From assembly GCA_963814805.1 (NCBI GenBank), contig CAWFER010000001.1:124001-188000 (forward strand): a stretch of DNA of 64,000 nucleotides, written 5' to 3'. Positions within the stretch are counted from its first letter, which is position 1; each line of letters starts with the position of its first letter. The translations under genes and the position numbers were made by a program. This DNA comes from AP-15 sp963814805. GTDB lineage: Bacteria > Pseudomonadota > Alphaproteobacteria > ATCC43930 > CGMCC-115725. The notes beneath the pieces are model-generated. The model did no database searches, was not told the DNA's origin, and saw only the letters and a program-made list of their open reading frames with translations. Shown here one piece after another: positions 36,981 to 45,984 of the stretch.

Positions 36981-38339
36981 ATGCCAACCTTGCAGCCGGC
37001 TCGCGGCACCCAGGACCTTCTGCCCGAGGCGGCTCGGCGCCACCGCCGGGTCAGTGAGACCGCGCGCGCGGTCTCCGAGCTCTACGGTTTTGTCGAGATG
37101 GCGACGCCGATTTTCGAGTTCACCGAAGTCTTCGCCCGTCCGATCGGCGAAACCACCGATATCGTCGCCAAGGAGATGTACACATTCACCGACCGCGGCG
37201 GCGAGGAGGTCACCTTGCGTCCGGAGAACACCGCCGGCGTGGTGCGCGCCGTGCTGTCGAACGGACTGACCCAGGCGACGCCGCTGAAATTTTTCTATAG
37301 CGGCCCGATGTTTCGTTATGAACGGCCGCAGAAGGGACGATTTCGTCAATTTCACCAGATCGGGGTCGAGTTGCTCGGCGTGGCACAGCCGCAGGGCGAT
37401 ATCGAGGTCATCGCGCTCGGCAACCGCATTCTCGGCGCATTGGGGATCAGCGAGCACGTAATCCTGGAACTCAACACGCTCGGCGATCTCCCGAGTCGGC
37501 AGCATTATCGCACCGGTCTCGTCAGCTATTTCTCTAGCCACAGAGAGCAATTATCGGATGACAGTCGGCGTCGTCTTGAAACAAACCCGTTGCGCATCCT
37601 CAATTCGAAGGATGAGGGTGATAAGGGGATAATTCTGAATGCCCCCCAACTAGCAGACTATATGACATTGGAGTTGCATAACTTTTATAATAAAGTAAAA
37701 GAGGGCCTCGATGTCCTTGGTATTAAGTACAGGATTAACCCCCATCTCGTTCGTGGTCTGGACTACTACACGCATACCGTATTTGAGTTCGTCACCACTG
37801 ATCTTGGGGCGCAAGGTACAGTGCTCGCTGGGGGACGCTATGATGGCCTAGTCGAATTGATGGGCGGTCCAGCGATGCCAGGGGTCGGTTGGGCGGCCGG
37901 GATCGAGCGACTGGCGATGCTAATTGCGGAGCCGCCGCCAACACCGAGACCGGTTGCCCTTGTGCCAGTGGGAAGCGCGGCCGAGTTCCTCTCGCCACAG
38001 CTTGCTGAAACACTTCGAGACGAGGGGTTTGCAGTAGAGTTTGGCTATTCCGGCAATTTACAACGCCGCCTAGGCCGGGCGAGCCGCCTCAAGGCTCGGG
38101 CTGCGGTGATCATCGGTGATAACGAGATCTCGCAGGAAAGCGTGGCGCTTCTCAATCTCGACAGCCGCGAGCAGGAGCTAGTACCCAGATCGGAATTGAT
38201 ATCCCGAACTCAAGGCATTATACGGCCGGAACTAAAATGGAAGCCGGGCTTGAAGCGCGTTTGCAACAGCTGCGCCGCCGCCATGCCGAACTGGGTGCAG
38301 CGCTCAGCGGCAGCGGGCTCAGGGGCGCCGAGATTATAA
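36981..38339 (+). CDS. hisS: Histidyl-tRNA synthetase, compositionally mosaic
   Basis: Class II synthetase that charges tRNA-His. Motifs: ARGTQDLLP at the N-terminus, RPENTAGVVRA and MFRYERPQKGRFRQFHQIG (motif 2), LDYYTHTVFEF, and GVGWAAGIERLAMLI (motif 3). The start at 36981 has GGAGA ahead. From about 37540 to about 38236 the codon use changes sharply (many AAT, ATA, TTA, GTA codons; an AT-rich stretch near 37680), then returns to high GC at prfA. The C-terminal extension overlaps prfA by about 100 bases and ends in non-conserved sequence, so the true end may be near 38236. It looks like the 3' half came from another genome. Confidence 0.93.
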   Translation: MPTLQPARGTQDLLPEAARRHRRVSETARAVSELYGFVEMATPIFEFTEVFARPIGETTDIVAKEMYTFTDRGGEEVTLRPENTAGVVRAVLSNGLTQATPLKFFYSGPMFRYERPQKGRFRQFHQIGVELLGVAQPQGDIEVIALGNRILGALGISEHVILELNTLGDLPSRQHYRTGLVSYFSSHREQLSDDSRRRLETNPLRILNSKDEGDKGIILNAPQLADYMTLELHNFYNKVKEGLDVLGIKYRINPHLVRGLDYYTHTVFEFVTTDLGAQGTVLAGGRYDGLVELMGGPAMPGVGWAAGIERLAMLIAEPPPTPRPVALVPVGSAAEFLSPQLAETLRDEGFAVEFGYSGNLQRRLGRASRLKARAAVIIGDNEISQESVALLNLDSREQELVPRSELISRTQGIIRPELKWKPGLKRVCNSCAAAMPNWVQRSAAAGSGAPRL

Positions 38340-39316
38340 AATTATCAAAAGAATACAGCGAGTTGACGCCGATTGTTGCCGAGCTCGACGCGCTCGCCCA
38401 AGCGCAAGGCGAGATCGTTTCGCTTAGCGAGGTGGCGCAATCGACTGAGGATGCGGAACTGAAGGCGCTGGCCGAGGAGGAGCTGCGATCCTGGCGCCAA
38501 CGACTGCCGACGCTGGAGAGCCGGGTCAAACTTGCGTTGTTGCCCAAGGACGCGGATGACGCGCGCAACGCGATCCTCGAAGTGCGCGCCGGCACCGGGG
38601 GCGAGGAAGCGGCGCTGTTTGCGGCCGAGCTTTTTCGCATGTATCAGCGCTATGCCGGGCTGCGCGGCTGGCAATTCGAGGTGCTCGATCTGTCCGAGAC
38701 CGGGCTCGGCGGGTTCAAGGAGGCGAGCGCCTCGATTACCGGGCGGGACGTATTCGCCCGGCTCAAGTTCGAGTCCGGGGTGCATCGCGTCCAGCGGGTG
38801 CCCGAGACTGAGGCGGGCGGGCGCATTCATACCTCGGCGGCCACCGTCGCGGTGCTGCCCGAGGCCGAGGAGGTTGATGTCAGGATCGACGACAAGGATC
38901 TGCGCATCGACGTCTTTCGCGCCAGCGGGCCAGGCGGCCAATCGGTCAATACCACCGACAGCGCGGTGCGGATCACCCATCTGCCGACCGGGCTTGTGGT
39001 CATCCAGCAGGATGAGAAGTCGCAGCACAAGAACAAGGCGAGAGCGCTGAAGGTGCTGCGCTCGCGACTATACGAGATGGAACGGCAGGCGCGCGACGAT
39101 GCCCGCGCGGCCGACCGCAAGAGCCAGGTCGGCAGCGGCGACCGGTCGGAGCGCATCCGCACCTACAATTTTCCCCAAGGCCGGGTGACCGATCACCGCA
39201 TCAACCTGACCTTGTACAAAATCGACAAAGTGATGAGCGGCGAGGCGCTCGACGAGATCATCGAGGCGATTTTGGCCGAGGACGAGGCGGCGCGGCTGGC
39301 GGCGGTCGAGGAGTGA
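38237..39316 (+). CDS. prfA: Peptide chain release factor 1
   Basis: Terminates translation at UAA and UAG. 359 residues. The GGQ tripeptide in GPGGQSVN falls at residues 233-235, the position known from E. coli RF1, and the anticodon-like PxT segment lies in domain 2 (RVPETEAGGRIHTSAAT). Start ATG 38237 (MEAGLEARLQQL) inside the annotated 3' end of hisS. TGA overlaps the GTG start of prmC, so the pair is translationally coupled; PrmC methylates the GGQ Gln of this protein. Confidence 0.96.
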   Translation: MEAGLEARLQQLRRRHAELGAALSGSGLRGAEIIKLSKEYSELTPIVAELDALAQAQGEIVSLSEVAQSTEDAELKALAEEELRSWRQRLPTLESRVKLALLPKDADDARNAILEVRAGTGGEEAALFAAELFRMYQRYAGLRGWQFEVLDLSETGLGGFKEASASITGRDVFARLKFESGVHRVQRVPETEAGGRIHTSAATVAVLPEAEEVDVRIDDKDLRIDVFRASGPGGQSVNTTDSAVRITHLPTGLVVIQQDEKSQHKNKARALKVLRSRLYEMERQARDDARAADRKSQVGSGDRSERIRTYNFPQGRVTDHRINLTLYKIDKVMSGEALDEIIEAILAEDEAARLAAVEE

Positions 39317-40242
39317 GCGTTCGGGTAACGGATACGCTCGGCTCGATCCTGGCCGAGGCTGCGGCGGCGCTGAGCCGGGCGGGGGCTGACGAGCCGCGCC
39401 GTCGGGCGCGCCGACTGGTTGCCGGTTTGCTGGAGCTGTCGCCTGGCGAGCTCGTGAGCCATCCCGAGCGCGAGATCGCGGCGGCGGAGGGCGTGCGCCT
39501 GCGCGGATCGCTGGCGAGGATGGCGCGCGGCGAGCCGTTGAGCAGAATTCTCGGCTGGCGTGAGTTCTGGGGCCTTCGCTTTGCCTTGTCGCCCGATACC
39601 CTCGACCCGCGGCCGGAGAGCGAGACCGTCGTGGAGGCGGTGCTCGCCCGCATCGACGACCGCGCCGCGCCCTTGACCATCCTCGATCTGGGAACCGGAA
39701 CCGGCTGCCTACTGCTGGCGTTGCTGTCGGAATTCCCGGCCGCCAGCGGCATCGGGATCGACCTTTTCGCCGGAGCGGCGGCGACCGCGCGCCGCAACGC
39801 CGAGGCGCTGGGTCTTGAGCGTCGCGCCCGGTTTGCTGTCGGCAGCTGGGGCAGCGCAGTGTCGGGGCGGTTCAACGTAATCATCGCGAACCCGCCTTAT
39901 ATCGCCCGCGCGGCACTGGCCGGATTGCCCCCCGAGGTCGGCCGCTATGACCCGCAGCCCGCGCTCGATGGCGGCGAAGACGGTCTTGCAGCCTATCGGC
40001 AGATAGCCAGGGAAATGCCCGAATTGCTGGCAGGCGACGGCATGATTGCGGCCGAGGTCGGGTTCGGGCAGGCCGCCGCCGCGGCCGAAATTTTCGTAGC
40101 CGCAGGTCTCCTGATCGATCGGATCGAGCGCGACCTCGCCGGGGTCGAGCGCTGCGTTGTGGCGCGCATCGGCGAGAGCGGGCGGGCAGTCGCGTCCTCG
40201 CGCGGTCAAAAAAATCTTGGAATGTGTCATGGTCGCGGCTAG
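39313..40242 (+). CDS. prmC: Release factor glutamine methyltransferase PrmC (HemK)
   Basis: Methylates the Gln of the GGQ loop in release factors. 309 residues: N-terminal helical domain, then the methyltransferase core with LDLGTGTGCLLLALLSEFP (motif I), and the catalytic NPPYI motif. Substrate-loop RPESETVVEAVL is typical. It starts with GTG overlapping the prfA stop (39313-39316). About 20 residues after VVARIGE are non-conserved. Confidence 0.94.
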   Translation: MSVRVTDTLGSILAEAAAALSRAGADEPRRRARRLVAGLLELSPGELVSHPEREIAAAEGVRLRGSLARMARGEPLSRILGWREFWGLRFALSPDTLDPRPESETVVEAVLARIDDRAAPLTILDLGTGTGCLLLALLSEFPAASGIGIDLFAGAAATARRNAEALGLERRARFAVGSWGSAVSGRFNVIIANPPYIARAALAGLPPEVGRYDPQPALDGGEDGLAAYRQIAREMPELLAGDGMIAAEVGFGQAAAAAEIFVAAGLLIDRIERDLAGVERCVVARIGESGRAVASSRGQKNLGMCHGRG

Positions 40243-40382
40243 GGTAGGCGGCGGAGAGTTCCAAGCCGCGCGGGGAAGCGCCTGAAATATTTGCCACACC
40301 GCCTTCGCCCGAATTGAGCAGGGCGTAGGAACCCTCCGATCGGACAAGGTCCGACAGTGTCCACCGAGATCAGACAGGTGCC

Positions 40383-40784
40383 ATGAGACCAGGCCCAAAC
40401 AAGCGATCGCGCGGCCGCAATAATGGGAACAATCCGCATCATAATCGCCCGCGGTTGCCGCCTCGAACCCAAAATTTCGAAAGCAACGGTCCAAATGTCA
40501 AAATTCGCGGGAACGCCTACCAGGTTTTCGAACGATATGTCGCGTTGGCGCGCGAGGCGGCTACCGGCGGTGACCGGATCGCGGCGGAAAATCTATACCA
40601 GCATGCCGAACACTACTTTCGCGTCATGAACGCGAACGGCGACGCCAATCAACAAGGCGCGCCGCGGCCGATGACCCCTGCCGATACGGATGAAGCCGAG
40701 GAGGAACGGGGCGAAAACGACGAGGACTCGCTCCAGACGGCGCTGCCGACTTTGCCAAGCGAGGACCAGCCTCCGCGGTTTTGA
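40383..40784 (+). CDS. DUF4167 protein
   Basis: A 133-residue protein with a basic N-terminus (RPGPNKRSRGR), the DUF4167 core (GNAYQVFERYVALAREAATG followed by DRIAAENLYQHAEHYFRVMN) and an acidic low-complexity tail. Standard alphaproteobacterial neighbour of prmC and clpB. Function unknown; the basic arm and short helical core suggest nucleic-acid or ribosome binding. Confidence 0.88.
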   Translation: MRPGPNKRSRGRNNGNNPHHNRPRLPPRTQNFESNGPNVKIRGNAYQVFERYVALAREAATGGDRIAAENLYQHAEHYFRVMNANGDANQQGAPRPMTPADTDEAEEERGENDEDSLQTALPTLPSEDQPPRF

Positions 40785-40962
40785 GCCGCGGGCGGGGGCC
40801 TCTGCCGCCCCGCCCTGATCCGCGATTTCCGAGGCTTGCCGTCGGTGTTCGGCTTTCAGCCCCGCCCAGGGTTGCCTAGCATCGGCACCACGCCATATAG
40901 CCCCGAGAAGGACGGCGGTCGACGCTGGCTAGAGCGCTACGGTCGGCTAAATGGGGCGAGGC

Positions 40963-43557
40963 ATGGAATCCGAAAAATATACCGAGAGATCCAAGGGCTT
41001 TATTCAAGCTGCGCAGGGTCTGGCGCTGCGCAGCGGTCATCAGCGGCTGATCCCGGAGCATCTGCTGAAGGTTCTGCTCGATGACAAGGAAGGGCTTAGC
41101 GCCAACTTGATTCGGGCGGCGGGCGGCGACCCGCAAGTCGCGCTGAGGGCGGTCGACGCCGAGCTGGCAAAGTTGCCCCGTGTCGAGGGTTCCGGGGCGG
41201 GCCAAGTTTACATGGCACCGGAGACCGCGCGGGTCTTCGAGCAGGCCGAGCAGATCGCGCAAAAAGCTGGGGACAGCTTTGTCACGGTCGAGCGCCTGCT
41301 ATTAGCGCTGTCGATGGCGCGCGAGGCGGCGGCGGGCAAGGCGCTCGAAGCTGCGGGGGTGTCGCCGCAGAAGCTCAATGCCGCGATCGAAGATTTGCGC
41401 AAGGGACGTAAAGCCGACACCGCCTCCGCCGAGGAGGGTTACGACGCGCTGAAGAAGTACGCCCGCGATCTGACCGAAGCGGCGCGCGACGGCAAGCTCG
41501 ATCCGGTGATCGGGCGCGACGAGGAGATCCGCCGCACCATCCAGGTGCTCTCGCGGCGGACCAAGAACAACCCGGTGCTGATCGGCGAGCCGGGCGTCGG
41601 CAAGACCGCGATCGTAGAGGGACTGGCGCTGCGCATCGTCAATGGCGATGTGCCGGAGGGGTTAAAGGACAAGCGCCTGCTGGCGCTCGATCTCGGCGCG
41701 CTGATCGCCGGCTCCAAGTTCCGCGGCGAGTTCGAGGAGCGGCTCAAGGCCGTGCTGGCGGAAATCACCGCGGCGGCAGGAGAAATCATCCTATTCATCG
41801 ACGAATTGCACACCTTGGTTGGCGCCGGCAAGGCGGAAGGGTCGATGGATGCCTCCAACATGCTGAAGCCGGCGCTGGCGCGCGGCGAATTGCATTGCGT
41901 CGGCGCCACCACCCTCGACGAATACCGCAAGAACATCGAAAAGGACGCGGCGCTGGCTCGCCGGTTTCAGCCGGTCTTCGTCAACGAGCCGTCGGTCGAG
42001 GATACGATCTCGATCCTGCGCGGGATCAAGGAGAAATACGAGCTGCATCACGGGGTGCGAATCACCGATGCGGCGATCGTCGCGGCGGCGACGTTGTCGA
42101 ACCGCTACATCACCGATCGCTTTCTTCCCGACAAGGCGATCGACCTGATGGACGAGGCCGCCTCGCGGCTGCGCATGGAGGTCGATTCAAAGCCCGAAGC
42201 GATCGACGAGCTCGATCGCCGCATCGTCCAGCTGAAGATCGAGCGCGAGGCGCTGAAAAAGGAGAACGACGCGGCATCGCGCGACCGCCTGGAAAAACTT
42301 GTCAAGGAGCTCGAGGACCTTGAGCAGCGCTCGGCCGAGCTGACCGCGCAGTGGCGGGCGGAGAAAGACAAGCTCGCCGGTGCGGCAAAGCTCAAGGAGC
42401 AGCTCGAACAGGCGCGCGCCGAACTTGAAATTGCCCAGCGCCGCGGCGATTGGAGCCGCGCCGGGGAACTGACCTACGGGATTGTCCCCGACCTCGAGCG
42501 CAAGCTGAAGGCCGTCGAGGAGGCTGAGGCCGGGCGCATGCTCGAAGAAGCGGTGACTGCCGAGCACATCGCCGGGGTGGTCTCGCGCTGGACCGGCATT
42601 CCGGTCGACAAGATGCTGTCGAGCGAGCGTGACAAGCTGTTGCATATGGAGGATGCCCTGCGGCGTCGGGTGGTCGGTCAGGACGAGGCGGTGACCGCGG
42701 TCGCCAACGCAATCCGACGGGCCCGCGCCGGGCTGCAAGATCCGAACCGGCCGATGGGGTCGTTTCTGTTTCTTGGCCCGACCGGCGTCGGCAAGACCGA
42801 GCTGACCAAGGCGCTCGCCGAATTTCTGTTCGACGACGAGAGCGCCATGGTGCGCATCGACATGTCGGAGTACATGGAGAAGCACTCGGTCTCGCGTCTG
42901 ATTGGGGCCCCGCCGGGGTATGTGGGCTATGATGAGGGCGGCTCGCTGACCGAAGCGGTGCGGCGCCGGCCATACCAGGTGATCCTATTCGACGAGGTCG
43001 AGAAGGCGCATCCGGATGTCTTCAACGTGCTGCTCCAAGTGCTCGACGACGGGCGTTTGACCGACGGCCAGGGCCGCACCGTCGATTTCCGCAACACTCT
43101 GATCGTGCTGACCTCGAACCTCGGCAGCGAAGCGCTGGCGCGGCTGCCCGAGCGGGCCGATGTCTCGGTTGCGCGCGAGGCGGTCATGGAGGCGGTGCGC
43201 GCCGCCTTTCGCCCCGAGTTTCTGAACCGGCTCGACGAGATCCTGCTGTTCCGCCGCCTGTCGCGCGACGATATGAAGGGAATCGTCGCGATCCAGATCG
43301 AGCGGCTTAAGGGGCTTTTGGCCGATCGCAAGATCACGCTCGACCTCGACGCGGCGGCGATGGCGTGGCTTGGCAACGCCGGCTACGATCCGGTTTATGG
43401 CGCGCGTCCGCTCAAGCGGTCGATCCAGCGCGAATTACAGAACCCGCTGGCCGAACTGATCCTCAAAGGGCAAATTCCCGACGGCTCTACGGTTCGGGTC
43501 AGCGCCAGCGATAGGGGTCTGGTCATCGAGGAGGGGGCGCGGGCGGAGGCTGCCTGA
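40963..43557 (+). CDS. clpB: ATP-dependent disaggregase ClpB
   Basis: Hexameric AAA+ chaperone that rescues aggregated proteins with DnaK. 864 residues: Clp N domain (residues 1-150), NBD1 with Walker A GEPGVGKT (208-215), a coiled-coil M domain (about 405-525, rich in Glu/Lys/Arg), NBD2 with Walker A GPTGVGKT (605-612), Walker B VILFDEVEKAH, and a D2-small C-terminal domain. Start at 40963 (MESEKYTERSKGF); four earlier codons are open. The frame is intact. Prophage-like genes begin just after its end. Confidence 0.96.
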   Translation: MESEKYTERSKGFIQAAQGLALRSGHQRLIPEHLLKVLLDDKEGLSANLIRAAGGDPQVALRAVDAELAKLPRVEGSGAGQVYMAPETARVFEQAEQIAQKAGDSFVTVERLLLALSMAREAAAGKALEAAGVSPQKLNAAIEDLRKGRKADTASAEEGYDALKKYARDLTEAARDGKLDPVIGRDEEIRRTIQVLSRRTKNNPVLIGEPGVGKTAIVEGLALRIVNGDVPEGLKDKRLLALDLGALIAGSKFRGEFEERLKAVLAEITAAAGEIILFIDELHTLVGAGKAEGSMDASNMLKPALARGELHCVGATTLDEYRKNIEKDAALARRFQPVFVNEPSVEDTISILRGIKEKYELHHGVRITDAAIVAAATLSNRYITDRFLPDKAIDLMDEAASRLRMEVDSKPEAIDELDRRIVQLKIEREALKKENDAASRDRLEKLVKELEDLEQRSAELTAQWRAEKDKLAGAAKLKEQLEQARAELEIAQRRGDWSRAGELTYGIVPDLERKLKAVEEAEAGRMLEEAVTAEHIAGVVSRWTGIPVDKMLSSERDKLLHMEDALRRRVVGQDEAVTAVANAIRRARAGLQDPNRPMGSFLFLGPTGVGKTELTKALAEFLFDDESAMVRIDMSEYMEKHSVSRLIGAPPGYVGYDEGGSLTEAVRRRPYQVILFDEVEKAHPDVFNVLLQVLDDGRLTDGQGRTVDFRNTLIVLTSNLGSEALARLPERADVSVAREAVMEAVRAAFRPEFLNRLDEILLFRRLSRDDMKGIVAIQIERLKGLLADRKITLDLDAAAMAWLGNAGYDPVYGARPLKRSIQRELQNPLAELILKGQIPDGSTVRVSASDRGLVIEEGARAEAA

Positions 43558-43614
43558 TCGGTTGATGTCCGGCTGGCTGCGGCGAAGGCGCATCCTTGAA
43601 GGCGCTCGGGCGTT

Positions 43615-44279
43615 TCACCCTTCCTGATCCGCGCCGACGACGAGATGGCATTCGCGCACCTCGGCGCGAGGAATGCGCAACGTGTCGGGAGGGTTGAACT
43701 GGCGCAGCACCAGGGCGTCGCCCTCCCAGGCGACGAACTGCTTGATCAAGACGATCTGCCCTTGCTTGTAGACGACGACGTCGCGGCCGCGCGTCGGCGG
43801 CTTGAACGGGTTGACATGCAACAGCCATCCCTGCTCGTAGCGCGGCTGCATGCTGTCGCCGACCATGTAGATCGCGTAGGCCGCCCGCACCCCCCCGAGA
43901 TTGGCCGGACGGGGGGTGTAGCCGACCTCATCCTGCAAAAACATCTCCTGGTCGTTGCCGCCGCGCCCGCCGCTGCGGATCGGGATCCGGTCGCCAATTT
44001 GAAGGGGCCCTGATCCGGCGGCAGAAGAGGGACGGCCCCGGCCTCGACGAGAAGTCTCGGACAGAGGGGCCGGGCCGGCCCCTCGGTGAGGTGGGTTAGC
44101 ACCTCTTCGGGAGTTACCCCGAGGAACGCGACGATTTTTGCCTGTTCGACCGGCTTCATCTGACGTTCCCCTCGAAGCATCCGGGATACCGCGGAGGGTG
44201 CGAGCTGAAGGGCGCGGGCGAGATCGGCCTGCGACGCGCTGACCCGCTCGAGGGCTTGTTGAAACCAAACGGCGTCCAT
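43615..44279 (-). CDS. Phage-type repressor: XRE HTH + S24 (LexA/CI-like) protease, one frame break
   Basis: The CI-like master repressor of the particle cluster. N-terminus MDAVWFQQALERVSASQADL, with an HTH ASQADLARALQLAPSAVSRM (about residues 15-34). The frame moves by one base near 44005; the other frame continues IGDRIPIRSGGRGGNDQEMF and then the S24 domain, with catalytic Ser in YMVGDSMQPRYEQG and Lys in IVLIKQFV. It ends HLVVGADQEG at 43615. These peptidases self-cleave on RecA activation, giving SOS-inducible derepression. It is transcribed away from the structural genes, with a palindrome in the shared promoter region. Confidence 0.8.
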
Positions 44280-44303
44280 GTGCGAAATTCACAAATTCTT
44301 ATA

Positions 44304-44331
44304 TTGACACCACACGAGATGATGATATCAT
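44304..44331 (+). promoter_or_regulatory. Divergent control region: promoter and palindrome
   Basis: TTGACA (44304-44309) and TATCAT (44326-44331) with a 16-bp spacer form a rightward promoter. The perfect palindrome ATGATATCAT (44322-44331) covers its -10 box, suitable as an operator for the repressor starting at 44279. An A/T-rich tract lies just upstream. Confidence 0.6.
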
Positions 44332-44379
44332 ATCGATGCGATCGCGACAAGGGTGTCCGATCCGGCAAGGAGAGCGCCG

Positions 44380-44685
44380 ATGGAAGGGCCGTTGCGGTCG
44401 CCGTGGCTGGAGGGTCGGCATGTTGAGGCGCCCGGCTGCGCCTATCTTCTCGATGAGGGCGAAGGCCGTCATTGTTGCGGCGAGAGGCTGCGCCCGGGTT
44501 CATCCTATTGCCCGCAGCATCATGCGCTCTGCCATCTCGCCTGCGGCACGATCGAAGAGGCCCGAATTCTGCGCGAAGTCGAAGCGCTCGCGCGTGCGGT
44601 CGGCGGTCGTCGCGCGGCTGAAGGCGGCGGGCCGTCCCGTCGCTTTCTGAGGCGTCTGGAACAAGCCGCGCGGATTTTTTCGTGA
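44380..44685 (+). CDS. Small Cys/His-rich protein (GcrA-tail-like zinc motif)
   Basis: A 101-residue protein with a possible zinc site: a Cys in APGCAYLL, then the cluster RHCCGERLRPGSSYCPQHH and ALCH, reminiscent of the Cys/His patch in the C-terminal part of GcrA. A helical basic tail follows. AAGGAG lies 8 bases before the ATG at 44380. First gene rightward of the repressor, so perhaps an early regulator (Cro-like position). No HTH is visible, and I cannot assign a function. Confidence 0.65.
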   Translation: MEGPLRSPWLEGRHVEAPGCAYLLDEGEGRHCCGERLRPGSSYCPQHHALCHLACGTIEEARILREVEALARAVGGRRAAEGGGPSRRFLRRLEQAARIFS

Positions 44686-44719
44686 GCAAATTGTTCTTGT
44701 TTCGTTCGGATCGGGACAC

Positions 44720-45326
44720 ATGACCAGCCAAATTGCTCGTCGGCGCGCGGCCGGCACCCCGGTCGAAACTACCGTCATGCCGACCCCCGAGCGGGGCAAC
44801 CATGGGTCGATCGAGCGCCCCGACCGGCCGATAGCCGACGAGGCGGGCGGTTCGGCGCGTCCGTATCGGGCGGTCGACACCTTGGCGACGATGGAGCGAC
44901 GCGGTTCGATCACCGCGGCGATGCGTCGGGCCGGAGAGGATTTCCGGGCACGAATTCGTGACCGCCCAGCTCGACCCGCTGCGCGCCCTTGATTACGCGC
45001 GACTGCGGGATGGCGGCGGCGCGCGAGGCATCCGGGGCGAAGAGGCGGGGCTGCGCGTCGAGAGCGCGCGCACTGCGGTGTGGCGTGCGGTTCTCGCCGT
45101 CGGCGGACCCGCCTCGCCGGGCGGATCGTGCCTATGGCATGTCGTCGGGTGGGAGCGCTCCCTAAAGGAGTGGGCGCTCGAGCAGGGTTGGAGCGGGCGC
45201 CGGGTCAGCCAGGAGGCGGCCTCCGGCATGCTGATCGCGGCGCTTGGGGCCCTCGAAGCGCATTACCAGAACGGTGTTTCATTGCGAAAATATGATTTTG
45301 CGATTGACAAATCCGGATCGATCTGA
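44720..45326 (+). CDS. DUF6456-like protein (one frame break)
   Basis: N-terminal part MTSQIARRRAAGTPVETTVM through AVDTLATMERRGSITAAMRR; near 44960 the frame must shift by one base to read EFVTAQLDPLRALDYARLRD and the DUF6456-like core CLWHVVGWERSLKEWALEQG with EAASGMLIAALGALEAHY. This family recurs in alphaproteobacterial genomes and prophages and is predicted to be HTH-like. The gene lies between the first rightward promoter and the terminase promoter, suggesting a regulator of the structural genes. Confidence 0.6.
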
Positions 45327-45332
45327 TATAAC
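45304..45332 (+). promoter_or_regulatory. Near-consensus sigma70 promoter for the terminase genes
   Basis: TTGACA (45304-45309), 17-bp spacer, TATAAC (45327-45332). An inverted repeat AAAAT-ATG-ATTTT (45287-45299) abuts the -35 box. The strongest promoter-like sequence in the cluster, inside the 3' end of the DUF6456-like gene and about 115 bases before the terminase start. Confidence 0.65.
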
Positions 45333-45447
45333 CTCCCTATGCTGGCGAAGCTGGGCTGAGGCGATCGGCGCCGGCGAGACCACCCAGGGACAAAGTCACG
45401 AAGGCCAGAGACCGGGGAACCCGAGTCGAGGCGGCTCGCCGCCCAAA

Positions 45448-45984
45448 ATGATTAGAGCGCACCATCGCCAAGCCTGCCTGAGCGCGCATAGTCAACAGCA
45501 AGAGCATCCGCATTTGGCATCGCGATCGGTAGGGGGCAAGCGGCGCGCCAAGACTGCGAGCGAGCCGGAGATCGCGGTGACGACCCAGGCCGATCGGGAC
45601 GAGATCGCCGATCGCGCAGCTAGGCTGGGTGTGACGCCTGAGCGGGTATTGCAGGAATATGCGCGCATCGCCTTTGCCGATTTGCGCCGGTTCGCCGATT
45701 GGGGGGGGCCGGACGGGCTGGTCCTGAAGACCCCGGGTGCGCTGAGCGACGCCGATGCCGCGGCAATCTCGGAGATCACCACCGCCGGCGCAGGAAGCGG
45801 GAATTATCGGGTGAAGCTCTACGACAAAAAGGCGGCGCTCGATGCGATTGCCCGCCACCTCGGAATGTTTGTGCGGCCGCCCAAGCCACAAGACGGCGAC
45901 ACGCCGGCCGATCTCGCGGAGGATGCGCGTGAGGTGCTTGCACGCCGGTTGGCTCGCCTCGCTGCCGGAGGCGTTGAGAAATAG
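45448..45984 (+). CDS. Probable terminase small subunit (N-terminal part unusual)
   Basis: A 178-residue protein whose second half matches small terminases of the Terminase_2 type: RVLQEYARIAFADLRRFADW, then SEITTAGAGSGNYRVKLYDK, KAALDAIARHLGMF. The DNA-recognition HTH usually at the N-terminus (RFVxEYLxDxNATQAAIRAG) is absent; instead there is a His/Gln-rich leader. The start is uncertain; ATG 45448 is the first good Met after the promoter at 45304-45332. The end overlaps the large subunit gene by about 60 bases. Confidence 0.65.
   Translation: MIRAHHRQACLSAHSQQQEHPHLASRSVGGKRRAKTASEPEIAVTTQADRDEIADRAARLGVTPERVLQEYARIAFADLRRFADWGGPDGLVLKTPGALSDADAAAISEITTAGAGSGNYRVKLYDKKAALDAIARHLGMFVRPPKPQDGDTPADLAEDAREVLARRLARLAAGGVEK

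Noticed and set aside
35436..37550. A 704-codon minus-strand open frame
   Set aside because: It runs over ispG, GT87 and hisS in a wrong frame with no domain; the real genes there have clear motifs.
43558..43614. attL or tRNA at the clpB/prophage junction
   Set aside because: No tRNA-like sequence or direct repeat visible; the matching right end is outside the window.
45333..45447. Structured leader or riboswitch before terS
   Set aside because: The stretch has some pairing potential, but I could not match it to any riboswitch consensus.
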